A stretch of 64,000 nucleotides of DNA from CAYLKK01 sp964412505 (GTDB lineage Bacteria > Pseudomonadota > Alphaproteobacteria > UBA3830 > CAYLKK01): contig CAYPOM010000005.1 of assembly GCA_964412505.1 (NCBI GenBank), positions 1 to 64,000 on the forward strand. Reading direction: 5' to 3'. The position numbers were made by a program, and so were the translations under genes. Below the pieces are notes generated by a model. It did not search any database, was not told where the DNA came from, and saw nothing but the letters and a program-made list of their open reading frames with translations. Positions 27,660 to 36,755 of the stretch are shown piece by piece. Each line of letters starts with the position of its first letter. Position 1 is the first letter of the stretch.

Positions 27660-28886
27660 CTAAAAATCAAAATTCACAACATCATCGACTTTTATTTCTA
27701 TAATGTTACCTGTAGATCTTTCTTTTATTTCTACCATTCCAGTAGGCAATTTACGACTGCTAACTATAATTTGATATGGAAATCCAAATAGATCTGCATC
27801 AAACAATTTTTCACCTGGAGAACCTTTTTTATTTTCAAACCATACATCTACTCCGCGACTTTCTAGTTTGTTTTTTATCTCATTACAAGCGGAAACGCAA
27901 TTTTCGTCATTATAATGTAAATTTACTAAATGCACTAAATATGGAGAAATAGGTTTAGGCCAAATTATTCCTTTATCATCATGACTAGATTCAATAATTG
28001 CCCCAACTAATCGAGAAACACCTATCCCATACGATCCCATTTCTGGGAATACTAAACTACCATTTTTATCTTGCACTGTAGCGTTCATAGATTTTGAGTA
28101 TTTCGTACCAAAAAAGAAAATATGCCCAACTTCTATTCCATTAGACGTGCATAAGCTTTCTTGAGGAATAGGACATGTTTCTATAGAATATTTTTCATCT
28201 GACACTGCATACTGCCCATTATATTCATCATATGAATTGCAACTTAAAACGCTACTATCATAATATAACTTACTTTCACCATTTTCTGCTATGATATGAA
28301 ACTCATGACTTAAATTCCCACCGATAGCACCTGGATCCGCTTGAACTGGAATTACAGAAATCCCCATTTTCTTGAATGTTTTTAAATATGCATCAAACTG
28401 CAATTTATAACTTTCTATTGCGTCTTCTCTCGTTAAATCAAAAGAATAGCCATCTTTCATCAAAAATTCCCTAGCACGCATTACACCGAATCTTGGTCGA
28501 ATTTCATCTCTAAACTTCCATTGTATTTGGTATAATCTCACAGGTAATTGCTTGTAGCTTTTAGTAGTTTTTCTGAAAATATCCGTAACTTGCTCTTCGC
28601 ATGTAGGACTATACAAAAAATCAGATCCTTTACGATCTTTAATTCTGAGCATTTCCTGTCCATAATCGTCATAGCGTCCGCTCTCAAGCCATAAATCCGC
28701 TCCTTGTATTGTAGACATGCAAACCTTTTGAAATCCTATACGAGCCTGTTCCTCATCTATTATCTTTTGGATTTTATCTAATACACGACATCCGAAAGGC
28801 AACCAACAAAAAATTCCAGATGCTGACTTTATCGCTATTTTTGCATCAGAGATCAAAGAACTTGAACATACCCCACAACTACTCAT
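27660..28886 (-). CDS. proS: Prolyl-tRNA synthetase, short form
   Basis: A class II synthetase that charges tRNA-Pro. The 408-residue product has motif 2 around RDEIRPRFGVMRAREFLMKD, the proline-pocket stretch CEEQVTDIF, motif 3 GSYGIGVSRLVGA, and a C-terminal anticodon-binding domain (YLVHLVNLHYNDENC). It lacks the editing insertion of long bacterial ProRS, as is usual for the short alphaproteobacterial form. The first dozen residues (MSSCGVCSSSL) do not look like the usual N-terminus, which is about ten residues longer; all catalytic motifs are intact. A GGAG sits very close to the ATG. Confidence 0.95.
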   Translation of the reverse strand: MSSCGVCSSSLISDAKIAIKSASGIFCWLPFGCRVLDKIQKIIDEEQARIGFQKVCMSTIQGADLWLESGRYDDYGQEMLRIKDRKGSDFLYSPTCEEQVTDIFRKTTKSYKQLPVRLYQIQWKFRDEIRPRFGVMRAREFLMKDGYSFDLTREDAIESYKLQFDAYLKTFKKMGISVIPVQADPGAIGGNLSHEFHIIAENGESKLYYDSSVLSCNSYDEYNGQYAVSDEKYSIETCPIPQESLCTSNGIEVGHIFFFGTKYSKSMNATVQDKNGSLVFPEMGSYGIGVSRLVGAIIESSHDDKGIIWPKPISPYLVHLVNLHYNDENCVSACNEIKNKLESRGVDVWFENKKGSPGEKLFDADLFGFPYQIIVSSRKLPTGMVEIKERSTGNIIEIKVDDVVNFDF

Positions 28887-29218
28887 ACATCACTCCAAAG
28901 ATACAATAGAAAAATACTTGGTCGGATGCTAACATGAAAAATCGTTTATGGCAATGACATACTTTAATATACATATGTATTGGGACTGATCAGTTAAAAA
29001 ATAGCAATTACACATTATGAACAGAAAAATAAAAGATTCTACTAGGATATGGCCTTTTATATGAAAAGCTCTTTGTCATTAATTATGATCTAATCACTAA
29101 ACTGCCGCATTCTTAATCATAACAAATAAAAAATGCTTTTAACTCTTAGAAAATATTAATTCGTTATTAACAAAGCTAGCATATACTATCGCAAATATTA
29201 TAATGCGATTTAGAAGTT
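28887..29218. other. Divergent intergenic region between proS and phaC
   Basis: This 332-bp AT-rich gap must hold the promoters of proS (leftward) and phaC (rightward). A TATAAT lies at 29199-29204 but without a convincing -35 element and only 15 nt before the phaC ATG. I see no RNA gene, repeat or coding remnant. Confidence 0.4.
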
Positions 29219-30973
29219 ATGAATATCCATGAATCATACAATAAACTTATGAATAATTTTTCATTAATGTCATTAAACCCTCAAATTGCGCTCATATCAT
29301 TTTTGAAAATAAGTGCAGAAATGATGAAAGATCCAGATAAAATTAAAGATTCGCAAAAAGATCTAGTTAATAAGCTAATAGATCTATCAGAATATGCAAC
29401 AAAAAAAATGCTTAATCAGGATACATCAAGTTTAAAAAAAGATGGAGATAAAAATTTCAAAGGAGATGAATGGGACGATTATTTCTACTTCGACATAGCT
29501 AAACAATATTATCTAACTATATCAGAATGGATGAAAGATACCATAAATAACGTGGATATAATAGATCATGATTTAAAACTAAAGTCTAACTTTTTTCTAA
29601 ATAGCTTTCTAGACGCAGTACACCCTAAAAACTTCCCGCTCTTAAATCCAGAAGTAATCAAAGAAACAATAAAAAACAATGGAGAAAATCTATATAAAGG
29701 TTTTGAAATGTTTCTTCAAGATTTACAAAACGGAATGATTACGACAAATGACAAATCGTTTTATAAAATAGGAGAAAATATAGCTACGACCCCAGGGAAA
29801 GTAATATTCAAGAATTCTCTTATAGAATTAATCCAATATGAACCATCTACCGATAAAGTATTTTCAACTCCACTTTTATTCATACCGCCATGGATCAATA
29901 AATTTTATATTTTAGACTTATGTAAAGAAGAGTCTTTTGTTCAGTGGCTTGTAGATAAAGGTTTTACAGTTTTTATAATATCATGGGCTAACCCAGATAA
30001 AAGATATGCAGAATTTGGATTTGAAGATTACGCGATAGAAGGAGTAATCGAATCAATAAACAAAATACACGAAGTTACAAAATCAGCTGTAATAAATACT
30101 ATAGGATATTGTGTAGGAGGAACATTAATTACTTCTATTCTAGGCGCACTATCAGATAAAAATTGCAAGATAAAACCAAAAGCGGAAATAAATTCTGCGA
30201 CTCTTTTGACGACCCCACTGGACTTTTCTCGACCTGGAGAATTATCTATATTCATTGATGAGTTTTATCTTAAGCTAATAGGCAATGACTTAGAACGAGA
30301 CGGCTTATTAAGTGGGAAGGTAATGTATAACACGTTTAATGCATTAAAAGCAAATGACATGATTTGGAGGTATGTTGTAAACAGATATATGCTAGGGAAC
30401 GCACCTACACCGCATAGCATTCTTTTCTGGAATGCTGATACTATGAATATAACTAAAAATATGCAGTTATTTTTATCAAAATCGTTATATAGAGATAATA
30501 TTATAAAGGAGAAAAAATTCTCATTTCTAGGAGCAGACGTAGATTTAAAGAATGTAAATGTACCAATTTATATGGTATCTATGCTAAAAGATCACCTAGT
30601 ACCATGGAAAACAACATATGATGGATTAAAACTATTTAAAAATGTTGTTAGATTCGTAGTAGGAGGATCTGGACACGTAGCTGGAGTAATAAATCCGCCT
30701 TGTAGAAATAAATACTCATATTGGACAAATTCTAATACAAATGAATCTGCAGAAAATTGGTTCGATAAAGCAACAAAACATAAAGGATCATGGTGGAACG
30801 ATTTATTAGAATGGTTAAAACCACTTTCCGGCACTTTAATACAAGCAAGAAAAATTAAAAATTATATGTATGACGCACCTGGAGTATACGTAACAAACCA
30901 GCTATCTGAAGATGATATTATTTCACCAGAGTTAATTAGGATATCTAAGAAATTAAATCAGCTTTCTAAATAA
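29219..30973 (+). CDS. phaC: Poly(3-hydroxyalkanoate) synthase, class I type
   Basis: PhaC polymerises hydroxyacyl-CoA into storage polyester granules. The 584-residue product has the N-terminal PhaC domain, the lipase-like nucleophile box GYCVGGT with Cys at about residue 298, the catalytic aspartate in KDHLVPW and the histidine in GGSGHVAGVINPP, and the usual PNKYY-like C-terminal part. The length matches class I enzymes, which need no PhaE/PhaR. No phaA, phaB or phasin gene is in the window, so monomer supply must come from elsewhere. It is monocistronic and convergent with the efflux adaptor gene. Confidence 0.95.
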   Translation: MNIHESYNKLMNNFSLMSLNPQIALISFLKISAEMMKDPDKIKDSQKDLVNKLIDLSEYATKKMLNQDTSSLKKDGDKNFKGDEWDDYFYFDIAKQYYLTISEWMKDTINNVDIIDHDLKLKSNFFLNSFLDAVHPKNFPLLNPEVIKETIKNNGENLYKGFEMFLQDLQNGMITTNDKSFYKIGENIATTPGKVIFKNSLIELIQYEPSTDKVFSTPLLFIPPWINKFYILDLCKEESFVQWLVDKGFTVFIISWANPDKRYAEFGFEDYAIEGVIESINKIHEVTKSAVINTIGYCVGGTLITSILGALSDKNCKIKPKAEINSATLLTTPLDFSRPGELSIFIDEFYLKLIGNDLERDGLLSGKVMYNTFNALKANDMIWRYVVNRYMLGNAPTPHSILFWNADTMNITKNMQLFLSKSLYRDNIIKEKKFSFLGADVDLKNVNVPIYMVSMLKDHLVPWKTTYDGLKLFKNVVRFVVGGSGHVAGVINPPCRNKYSYWTNSNTNESAENWFDKATKHKGSWWNDLLEWLKPLSGTLIQARKIKNYMYDAPGVYVTNQLSEDDIISPELIRISKKLNQLSK

Positions 30974-31041
30974 AAAATTTACGTCATACTAATTTCATTG
31001 TATGTACATAATTAGTTGTATATACATGAAGATTTATTATT

Positions 31042-32091
31042 TTACATCTTTATAGAAATTTTGGAACCTTCTTTGATTTTTTCTAGCCCTTCACTTATGT
31101 ACTCATCGCCTATGACTACACCTTCTTTTATTTCCACGTATCCATCGTAACGGCAGCCAAGAATTACTTTAATTTTCTTAGCATATACTTCTCCTGATGC
31201 TTCCTGATATGGAACATAAATATATGCGTTATCTCCAGAAAAAGATACACTTTTTTCATATACACAAGGCGTGTTATGTTTATTCATAACTACATTAATT
31301 CTTAATGACATTCCAGGAATTAATTTTGCATCAATATTATCAAATACACCTCGTACAGAAACAGTTCTAGAGTCCGTATCAATACGTGTAGATACAGCTA
31401 AAACATTACCTTTAAATAATTCTGTAGGATTTGATGTAGATGTTGCATAAATTTCATCACCAACAGATAACGCTAAAGCGTATTTTTCTGGGATTTGAAA
31501 ATCTGCTTTAACACGGCTTATATCATCAATTGTTGTTATCGTATCACCTTGAGCCAAAAATGCACCAACACTTATATTTTTAAATCCTAATTTTCCGCTG
31601 AATGGTGCTACTATCTTTAACTCTTGTAATTTAGTCCTAATTAGCTCTAAATTCGCCTCTGCAGTTAAACACTTCGTTTTTTGCATTTCGAATTCTCTTT
31701 CAGAAGAAACACCAGATTTATGTAAAGGTTGTAAACGCTTTAATTCTCGCATTTGCTCTTGGTAATTCGCTTCTAAATTTTTTAACTCAGCTAGCTCCTG
31801 AGAATCATTGAGTTGAACAATAACTGTACCTTTCTCAACAAACTCACCATCATTAAAGAATACACCTGCAACTTTTTTGCTGACAGGAGATGTAATGATT
31901 ACTCCTTCATTTGAAACGACAGTTCCAATAGCATATATTGTATTCTCTACGTCCTTTCCAACAACTTTTCCTGTAGTGACAATAACATTTTTATCTTTTA
32001 TTTTAATTTCTTTTGATTGAAAACTAACAAACGTAATCAAAACAATGCAAACAGCGCATAAAAGAAAATAATACAATAACTTGATTTTCAC
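31042..32091 (-). CDS. RND-type efflux periplasmic adaptor (membrane fusion protein)
   Basis: A 349-residue membrane fusion protein of the AcrA/HlyD type. It has an N-terminal membrane anchor (LLYYFLLCAVCIVLITFV), a lipoyl/barrel-sandwich half motif (VSKKVAGVFFNDGEFVEKG), an alpha-hairpin coiled coil (ELKNLEANYQEQMRELKRL and following), the second lipoyl half (IVAPFSGKLGFKNISVGAFL) and a beta-barrel domain. Such adaptors bridge an inner-membrane pump and an outer-membrane channel, neither of which is next to it: the upstream gene is a histidine-kinase-like protein. The pump must be encoded elsewhere. Confidence 0.88.
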   Translation of the reverse strand: MKIKLLYYFLLCAVCIVLITFVSFQSKEIKIKDKNVIVTTGKVVGKDVENTIYAIGTVVSNEGVIITSPVSKKVAGVFFNDGEFVEKGTVIVQLNDSQELAELKNLEANYQEQMRELKRLQPLHKSGVSSEREFEMQKTKCLTAEANLELIRTKLQELKIVAPFSGKLGFKNISVGAFLAQGDTITTIDDISRVKADFQIPEKYALALSVGDEIYATSTSNPTELFKGNVLAVSTRIDTDSRTVSVRGVFDNIDAKLIPGMSLRINVVMNKHNTPCVYEKSVSFSGDNAYIYVPYQEASGEVYAKKIKVILGCRYDGYVEIKEGVVIGDEYISEGLEKIKEGSKISIKM

Positions 32092-32159
32092 TATATTAAC
32101 CGAAACTATACATGCTTATTATTCACTCATATTTTAATAGAAATATCAATCCGGTTTTT

Positions 32160-34571
32160 TCACTGATCGCCTCCATCAGTATTTGGCTTAAATGTAAACG
32201 TATCAAACAAATTGTTATCTTTATCAGACTGATCATCATCTTTTTCTACTTGTTGTTCGCTATCTACTATACCATCTCCTATTTTGATACCGACCTTTTC
32301 GACATTTTGGATTTCGTCTATTTCATCTCCGACAAATTCTACATTTGTGTCTGAACTTTCTGTCGATAAATCTTCTGTATTAATTTTTGCTTCTTGTTCA
32401 TCAGAAATTAACGTATCATCTGTTTGTTCGTCTACGACATTCTCCCTGCTAATTTCATCTTTATTTATACTAATATTTTCCTTTTCCATATCTTCTTCAT
32501 AAACTCTTGGCAAAACCAACGTCAATATTGTCTCTAAAGGAGAAGTCATTTCGGAATATGTTCCTTGTAAGCGACTAGACATCTTATTAATTCTATCGAG
32601 ACTTAATTGCATATCGTCTTGTGAATAAATCTTATCTTCGACTTTGTGTCTAGTAATATAGAATGTAAACTTTATAAAATCTTGAGAATTTTCTTCTTCT
32701 GCTGCAGAAAATATTATATTACTGTTTTTATTACTATCTGTTATATAGGAAAATATATCAGATAAAAGCATAATTAGTTTAACATGTGCTGTATATATAT
32801 AACCTAAATCAGAATATTCTTGTATTTCTATCTTATTATTATTTTTCAAAGATAATACTCGTACCATTGTATCTATACTAAATACAATATCCGATATTCT
32901 GCAATTCGCTAAATTTGATTTTTTTATTCGACTATCAGTTTGAACAGCTGTATCATATATTTCGGCTACAGCTTTAGATAAATAGTTTGCACTATTATTT
33001 ATCCTTCGTAAATCAATTTCTCTTTCATCATGGCTATACTTAGCCTCCTCTAATAATATTTCGCTATATTCACTAATTACACTTGCTGGCAACTTAAGAG
33101 CTAGACTTGTATGTTTTAAAAACTCTATTTTTTCAGCTTCTGATATAATAGCTTTATCCATAGCAGCTTTATATTTAGATTGCTCAATTAATGCGTTATC
33201 GACTTGCTCTTTGTATGTATTAATGGTCTTTTGTGCATTTTTTTGAATAGCATCAATTCTATTACTTGTTTTTTCTTCCATTTGCTTCTTATAAGAAACG
33301 TCATAAGCTCCAATGGCCGCATAACTTACTCCATCTATTTCAACTACATATATGCTGATAGATGCCCACAAACTTGATCCATCAGTTAACTGCAGTAAAA
33401 CATCATAATTCCTAATAGGTATTAAAGATGCAATTGCACTTTTAATGTAAGATACTTCTCTTTCATCAATAACAAACTTAAAAAAATCTACACCAATTAA
33501 ACTATCAGTTACTCTAAATAGATTTAAAGCTTGACTATTATTAAATGTTATAATGTAATCATCACATTTGATAAAGATAACAGGGCAAGGAGCACATCTA
33601 TTAAATGCAGTCTCTCTCTTTAGTTTCGCATAGATATTTATATATCTTCGAGCTAAAACTAGTGAGATTAGCAATGTTAAAATCAATCCTACAAAAAATG
33701 CTCCATCAATTCCTTTTAAAAGCTCTTTAGCTAACACAGTAATAGATGTACTATCTGTTGCTATTACAGACGTTAACATAGGCCCTTTTATTTTTTCATT
33801 GAGTTTTATTTTCGCTATATTTACTCTAAAAGGAATATTATCTTGCATAAAAATAACAGTTTTACCTATATGTTTATTTTTTATAACATCTTTATTGGCC
33901 AAGTGGCACCCAAGTATAACTGCTAAAGTTTTTTGTGATTGCTTACTAAAACTACCATCTAGATTTATATACCTTGAAAAAGATGGAGAGATAACGTAAA
34001 AAAACCTAGGAAATACCCCTTGATCTATTGATCTAACAAATGTATTGTATTTTTTCCAAGGCACAACAAACTTAAAGTAATATTTACTATCGCCTATTTT
34101 ATGCATCACTAAATATGATATTAAAATATTAGCAGAATTTCCGTTATTTTCAGGAAATAAGTTAAATACAACATTGCCAGCTTCCGCTTGCTTAAACTCT
34201 GCATCTTTCAGCAAATCAGCATTATCGTATTTGTTTGATGTATATATTAAGGATCCATATTCATCACAAATTTTGATAGATACAATATCTTCATGCTCAC
34301 CTAAAAATTTCTTCGTAATCGCTTCTATCTTCTTTAATTTAGCTATGTCACTATTACGAAACGATTTAGTGAATTGCTGTAGAAGAGAAACATCTTTTTC
34401 AATACCGACAGAAATTGTATTCGATATGTTACTATTTTCTGTGCTAATGAACGTATGCAAACAATCTTCTACACTTCTAGATGATGTATGTTCTATATAA
34501 TTCACACCTGAATAAAATGGTATGAACAAACACAACCAAACTATCAGAGAAACAAACAAATAACGCGACAT
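32160..34571 (-). CDS. Membrane PAS protein with degenerate histidine-kinase core
   Basis: A 803-residue membrane sensor-like protein. Order: TM1 (YLFVSLIVWLCLFIPFY), a periplasmic domain of about 260 residues, TM2 (FVGLILTLLISLVLARRY), a PAS domain (CDDYIITFNNSQALNLF), a coiled coil (NAQKTINTYKEQVDNALIEQ), a HisKA-like helix, a weak ATPase-like region and a long acidic tail. In the HisKA-like helix the usual SHELRTPL is SLALKLPA, so the phospho-acceptor histidine is missing, and I find no clear N, G1 or G2 boxes. It therefore looks like a pseudokinase, perhaps a signalling scaffold. I chose the ATG at 34571, just before TM1. About 70 nt upstream of the adaptor gene. Confidence 0.75.
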   Translation of the reverse strand: MSRYLFVSLIVWLCLFIPFYSGVNYIEHTSSRSVEDCLHTFISTENSNISNTISVGIEKDVSLLQQFTKSFRNSDIAKLKKIEAITKKFLGEHEDIVSIKICDEYGSLIYTSNKYDNADLLKDAEFKQAEAGNVVFNLFPENNGNSANILISYLVMHKIGDSKYYFKFVVPWKKYNTFVRSIDQGVFPRFFYVISPSFSRYINLDGSFSKQSQKTLAVILGCHLANKDVIKNKHIGKTVIFMQDNIPFRVNIAKIKLNEKIKGPMLTSVIATDSTSITVLAKELLKGIDGAFFVGLILTLLISLVLARRYINIYAKLKRETAFNRCAPCPVIFIKCDDYIITFNNSQALNLFRVTDSLIGVDFFKFVIDEREVSYIKSAIASLIPIRNYDVLLQLTDGSSLWASISIYVVEIDGVSYAAIGAYDVSYKKQMEEKTSNRIDAIQKNAQKTINTYKEQVDNALIEQSKYKAAMDKAIISEAEKIEFLKHTSLALKLPASVISEYSEILLEEAKYSHDEREIDLRRINNSANYLSKAVAEIYDTAVQTDSRIKKSNLANCRISDIVFSIDTMVRVLSLKNNNKIEIQEYSDLGYIYTAHVKLIMLLSDIFSYITDSNKNSNIIFSAAEEENSQDFIKFTFYITRHKVEDKIYSQDDMQLSLDRINKMSSRLQGTYSEMTSPLETILTLVLPRVYEEDMEKENISINKDEISRENVVDEQTDDTLISDEQEAKINTEDLSTESSDTNVEFVGDEIDEIQNVEKVGIKIGDGIVDSEQQVEKDDDQSDKDNNLFDTFTFKPNTDGGDQ

Positions 34572-34684
34572 AACGTATTGCCCTAAGAAATAACAATACA
34601 TTATACGCAATCAATATTATAAAATTATTAAAAAAAGGATTAATATTGCTACTAATCCCACAGAAATTCACAGTATAGCAATTA

Positions 34685-34954
34685 TTAGCCAAGCATTTTA
34701 AGATTTTTACCTGGTTTAAACTTCACTGACTTTCGAGAAGGAATAACCATTGTCGCACCAGTTTTAAAATTTCTTCCGTTTCTAGCCGCAACTTCCTTCA
34801 CTAAAAAATTTCCAAACCCTACTATAGCGACTTCATCTCCAGCTTTCAAAGCCTCAGTAACAGAGTCTAAAAACGCGTTCAACGCCTTCTCAGTATCTGT
34901 TTTAGTTAAACCACTCAATTGCATCATAGATTCGATTAAACTAGATTTATTCAT
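34685..34954 (-). CDS. hup: HU-family DNA-binding protein
   Basis: An 89-residue HU-type histone-like protein that bends and compacts DNA. The pattern is complete: MNKSSLIESMMQLSGLTK, the dimer core AGDEVAIVGFGNF, the DNA-binding arm with RNGRNFKTGATMVIPSRK, and the end VKFKPGKNLK. A longer reading with 26 extra residues exists but the ATG at 34954 gives the family's exact length and has GGGATT upstream. It lies directly downstream of an IS30 relic on the other strand. Confidence 0.95.
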   Translation of the reverse strand: MNKSSLIESMMQLSGLTKTDTEKALNAFLDSVTEALKAGDEVAIVGFGNFLVKEVAARNGRNFKTGATMVIPSRKSVKFKPGKNLKMLG

Positions 34955-35069
34955 TTTTGTAATCCCAAACAAAAAACAACAATAAAAGAGCAACGCATGC
35001 TGCAGACAAGATATATCACAATCTGCACTCAAAAATCAACTGTTAAAGCTATGTTTGCATAATTCTGCA

Positions 35070-35780
35070 GATTAAAAGTAGAATCCGAACGGAGTGATTG
35101 CTAGAAGAGTCGAGAAATCGGGCTGATATATTATATTTTTTTAAAGGATTACCCAACTATGAAAGGATATATTAAAAAGAGCGGAAAGCACAGTCATTTA
35201 TCAATAGAAGAACGAAGCATGATAGATGTGTTTTTGATTATGTAGATGTCTATTTCGAGGATTGCAGAGCATTTAAATCGTTCCAAATCAACTATTTCAG
35301 ATGAAGTACGAAGAGGTAAGTACAACGGCAAATATAAAGCCAAAATTGCAAACAATAGGTCATTGAGGGACAGAAAGCTGTCACACAAACACTCAAAGTG
35401 GAGGAATCAAGATTTGCTGCATATCATTGATAGATACATTCAGAAGCGCTAGTCACCAGAGATTATTTCAAATATTTTGCGTATTGAACATGGCATTAAA
35501 TTCTTACACACGAGCATATACACTCTAATAAAAAAGCACAGACCAGAGTTGAGGAAATATCTAGCTATGAATGGCAAAAAGCCACAAAAAATGTACAAAG
35601 ATAAATACAAAGGCTCTATTGAAAATAGAAATAAAATACTCAGACAGCTCTTTTGGAAAGAAAGTAATCCGTGATGAATTAATTGCAAATGAGCAAATCT
35701 GTACCATCCAAATAGACCGATGAAACTCCAAAACTGAAACGCTCCAACTCAGTCTATTTCCAAGTCGTTCGGATTATTAA
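35070..35780 (+). mobile_element. IS30-family element relic with inverted ends
   Basis: The left end AATCCGAACGG (35082-35092) is mirrored by CGTTCGGATT (35766-35775) at the right; homology with the copy at 38.5 kb continues outward through GCAGATTAAAAGTAG. Inside is a broken IS30-type transposase gene. At about 0.7 kb the element is shorter than a complete IS30 (about 1-1.2 kb), because the catalytic C-terminal half is missing. Further end relics of the same family are at 11.8, 38.6 and 50.3 kb. Confidence 0.85.
35159..35674 (+). pseudogene. IS30-family transposase, broken
   Basis: The reading frame starts MKGYIKKSGKHSHLSIEERS and continues through the IS30 helix-turn-helix (ISRIAEHLNRSKSTISDEV) and SPEIISNILRIEHGI, but is interrupted by two in-frame TAG codons (35242 and near 35450) and stops before the DDE catalytic domain. 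At the first TAG the copy at 38.6 kb still has a sense codon (FGMPISRIAEH instead of stop-MSISRIAEH). It is a pseudogene. Confidence 0.88.
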
Positions 35781-35811
35781 TTTAATATGACCATTAACAG
35801 AAAGTGAAACA

Positions 35812-36744
35812 TTAATTGCAACTTGGTAAATTTTTTATAGTCGTTGCTTTTTTTTCAGGATTTGCAAAATACATTTTATACGCAACATTAGCCTGATTAT
35901 AGACCACCATGCCACACCTAAAATCATCGACATTACTTCCGCATCTAATCAATATATTCTTTACATATAAATCTAAGTTCAATAATACATTTATCCTATC
36001 AATGCACAATTGAGCAAACTCTTTATCATCTTCAGTCTCAGCTATTTGCTTAGTAATAAATCTAAATTTAATATAATAACTTATAACATTATCAAACAAG
36101 CAATCAAGGCCATGCATATCTTTAAAATTAACAAATATAGTAGAGCGAATATCGCTATTTATCAATTCTTTTGGAATATTTATTAGCTGACGGCTAAACC
36201 AATAGCTGTAGTAATCATAGCCTCGTAAATCACAATAGAAATGCTTATTAACTTTTATTACATTAGTTTTAAATGTAGGATCAAGCCACTCATCAATACA
36301 ATACAAATTAACTGCAAAGTGTTTCCTAAAATCATGCAATAAATCATTCACATAATTCTCTGCCGCTTTTCCATTACACATATCCTTACTAAAGTTATTG
36401 TATAACGGTAGTTTAATAAATTTTTGTTTTGCAAAGCCACCAACAGATATATTTAAATTAGAGCACCCAAAGTCCTGCAAAAATGACATAAAATAGTAAC
36501 AATTCTGCACGATCTGATTGAACAACATAGGAATGATGATTTTCATAGTCCACGTGTTAGTCAACTTACCAGAACTAATTTTACTATCTAAACCGTCAAT
36601 TAAACTGACTTCATAAGGTCTATTGTAAACATTCTCAGAAAAAAAGCCACGTGTAACTAAATCCGACATACATATCGCATTTTCTAAAGAAAACACAATA
36701 CAACAAACAAATAGAAAGGCTAAAATGCGCAATCTAATCATCAA
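35812..36744 (-). CDS. Secreted protein of unknown family
   Basis: A 310-residue protein with a signal sequence (LRILAFLFVCCIVFSLENA) and a polar, tyrosine- and asparagine-rich mature part with about a dozen cysteines. I recognise no domain. Nearby family members are not evident; it does not align by eye with the other secreted orphans of the window. It follows fabF on the same strand after 11 nt, so it may be read from the acpP-fabF transcript, an odd place for a secreted protein. Confidence 0.6.
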   Translation of the reverse strand: MMIRLRILAFLFVCCIVFSLENAICMSDLVTRGFFSENVYNRPYEVSLIDGLDSKISSGKLTNTWTMKIIIPMLFNQIVQNCYYFMSFLQDFGCSNLNISVGGFAKQKFIKLPLYNNFSKDMCNGKAAENYVNDLLHDFRKHFAVNLYCIDEWLDPTFKTNVIKVNKHFYCDLRGYDYYSYWFSRQLINIPKELINSDIRSTIFVNFKDMHGLDCLFDNVISYYIKFRFITKQIAETEDDKEFAQLCIDRINVLLNLDLYVKNILIRCGSNVDDFRCGMVVYNQANVAYKMYFANPEKKATTIKNLPSCN

Positions 36745-36755
36745 ATTCTATACAG

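Noticed and set aside
27660..28886. proS as a pseudogene because its N-terminus is short
   Set aside because: All class II motifs and the anticodon-binding domain are in one intact frame; only the first ten residues or so differ.
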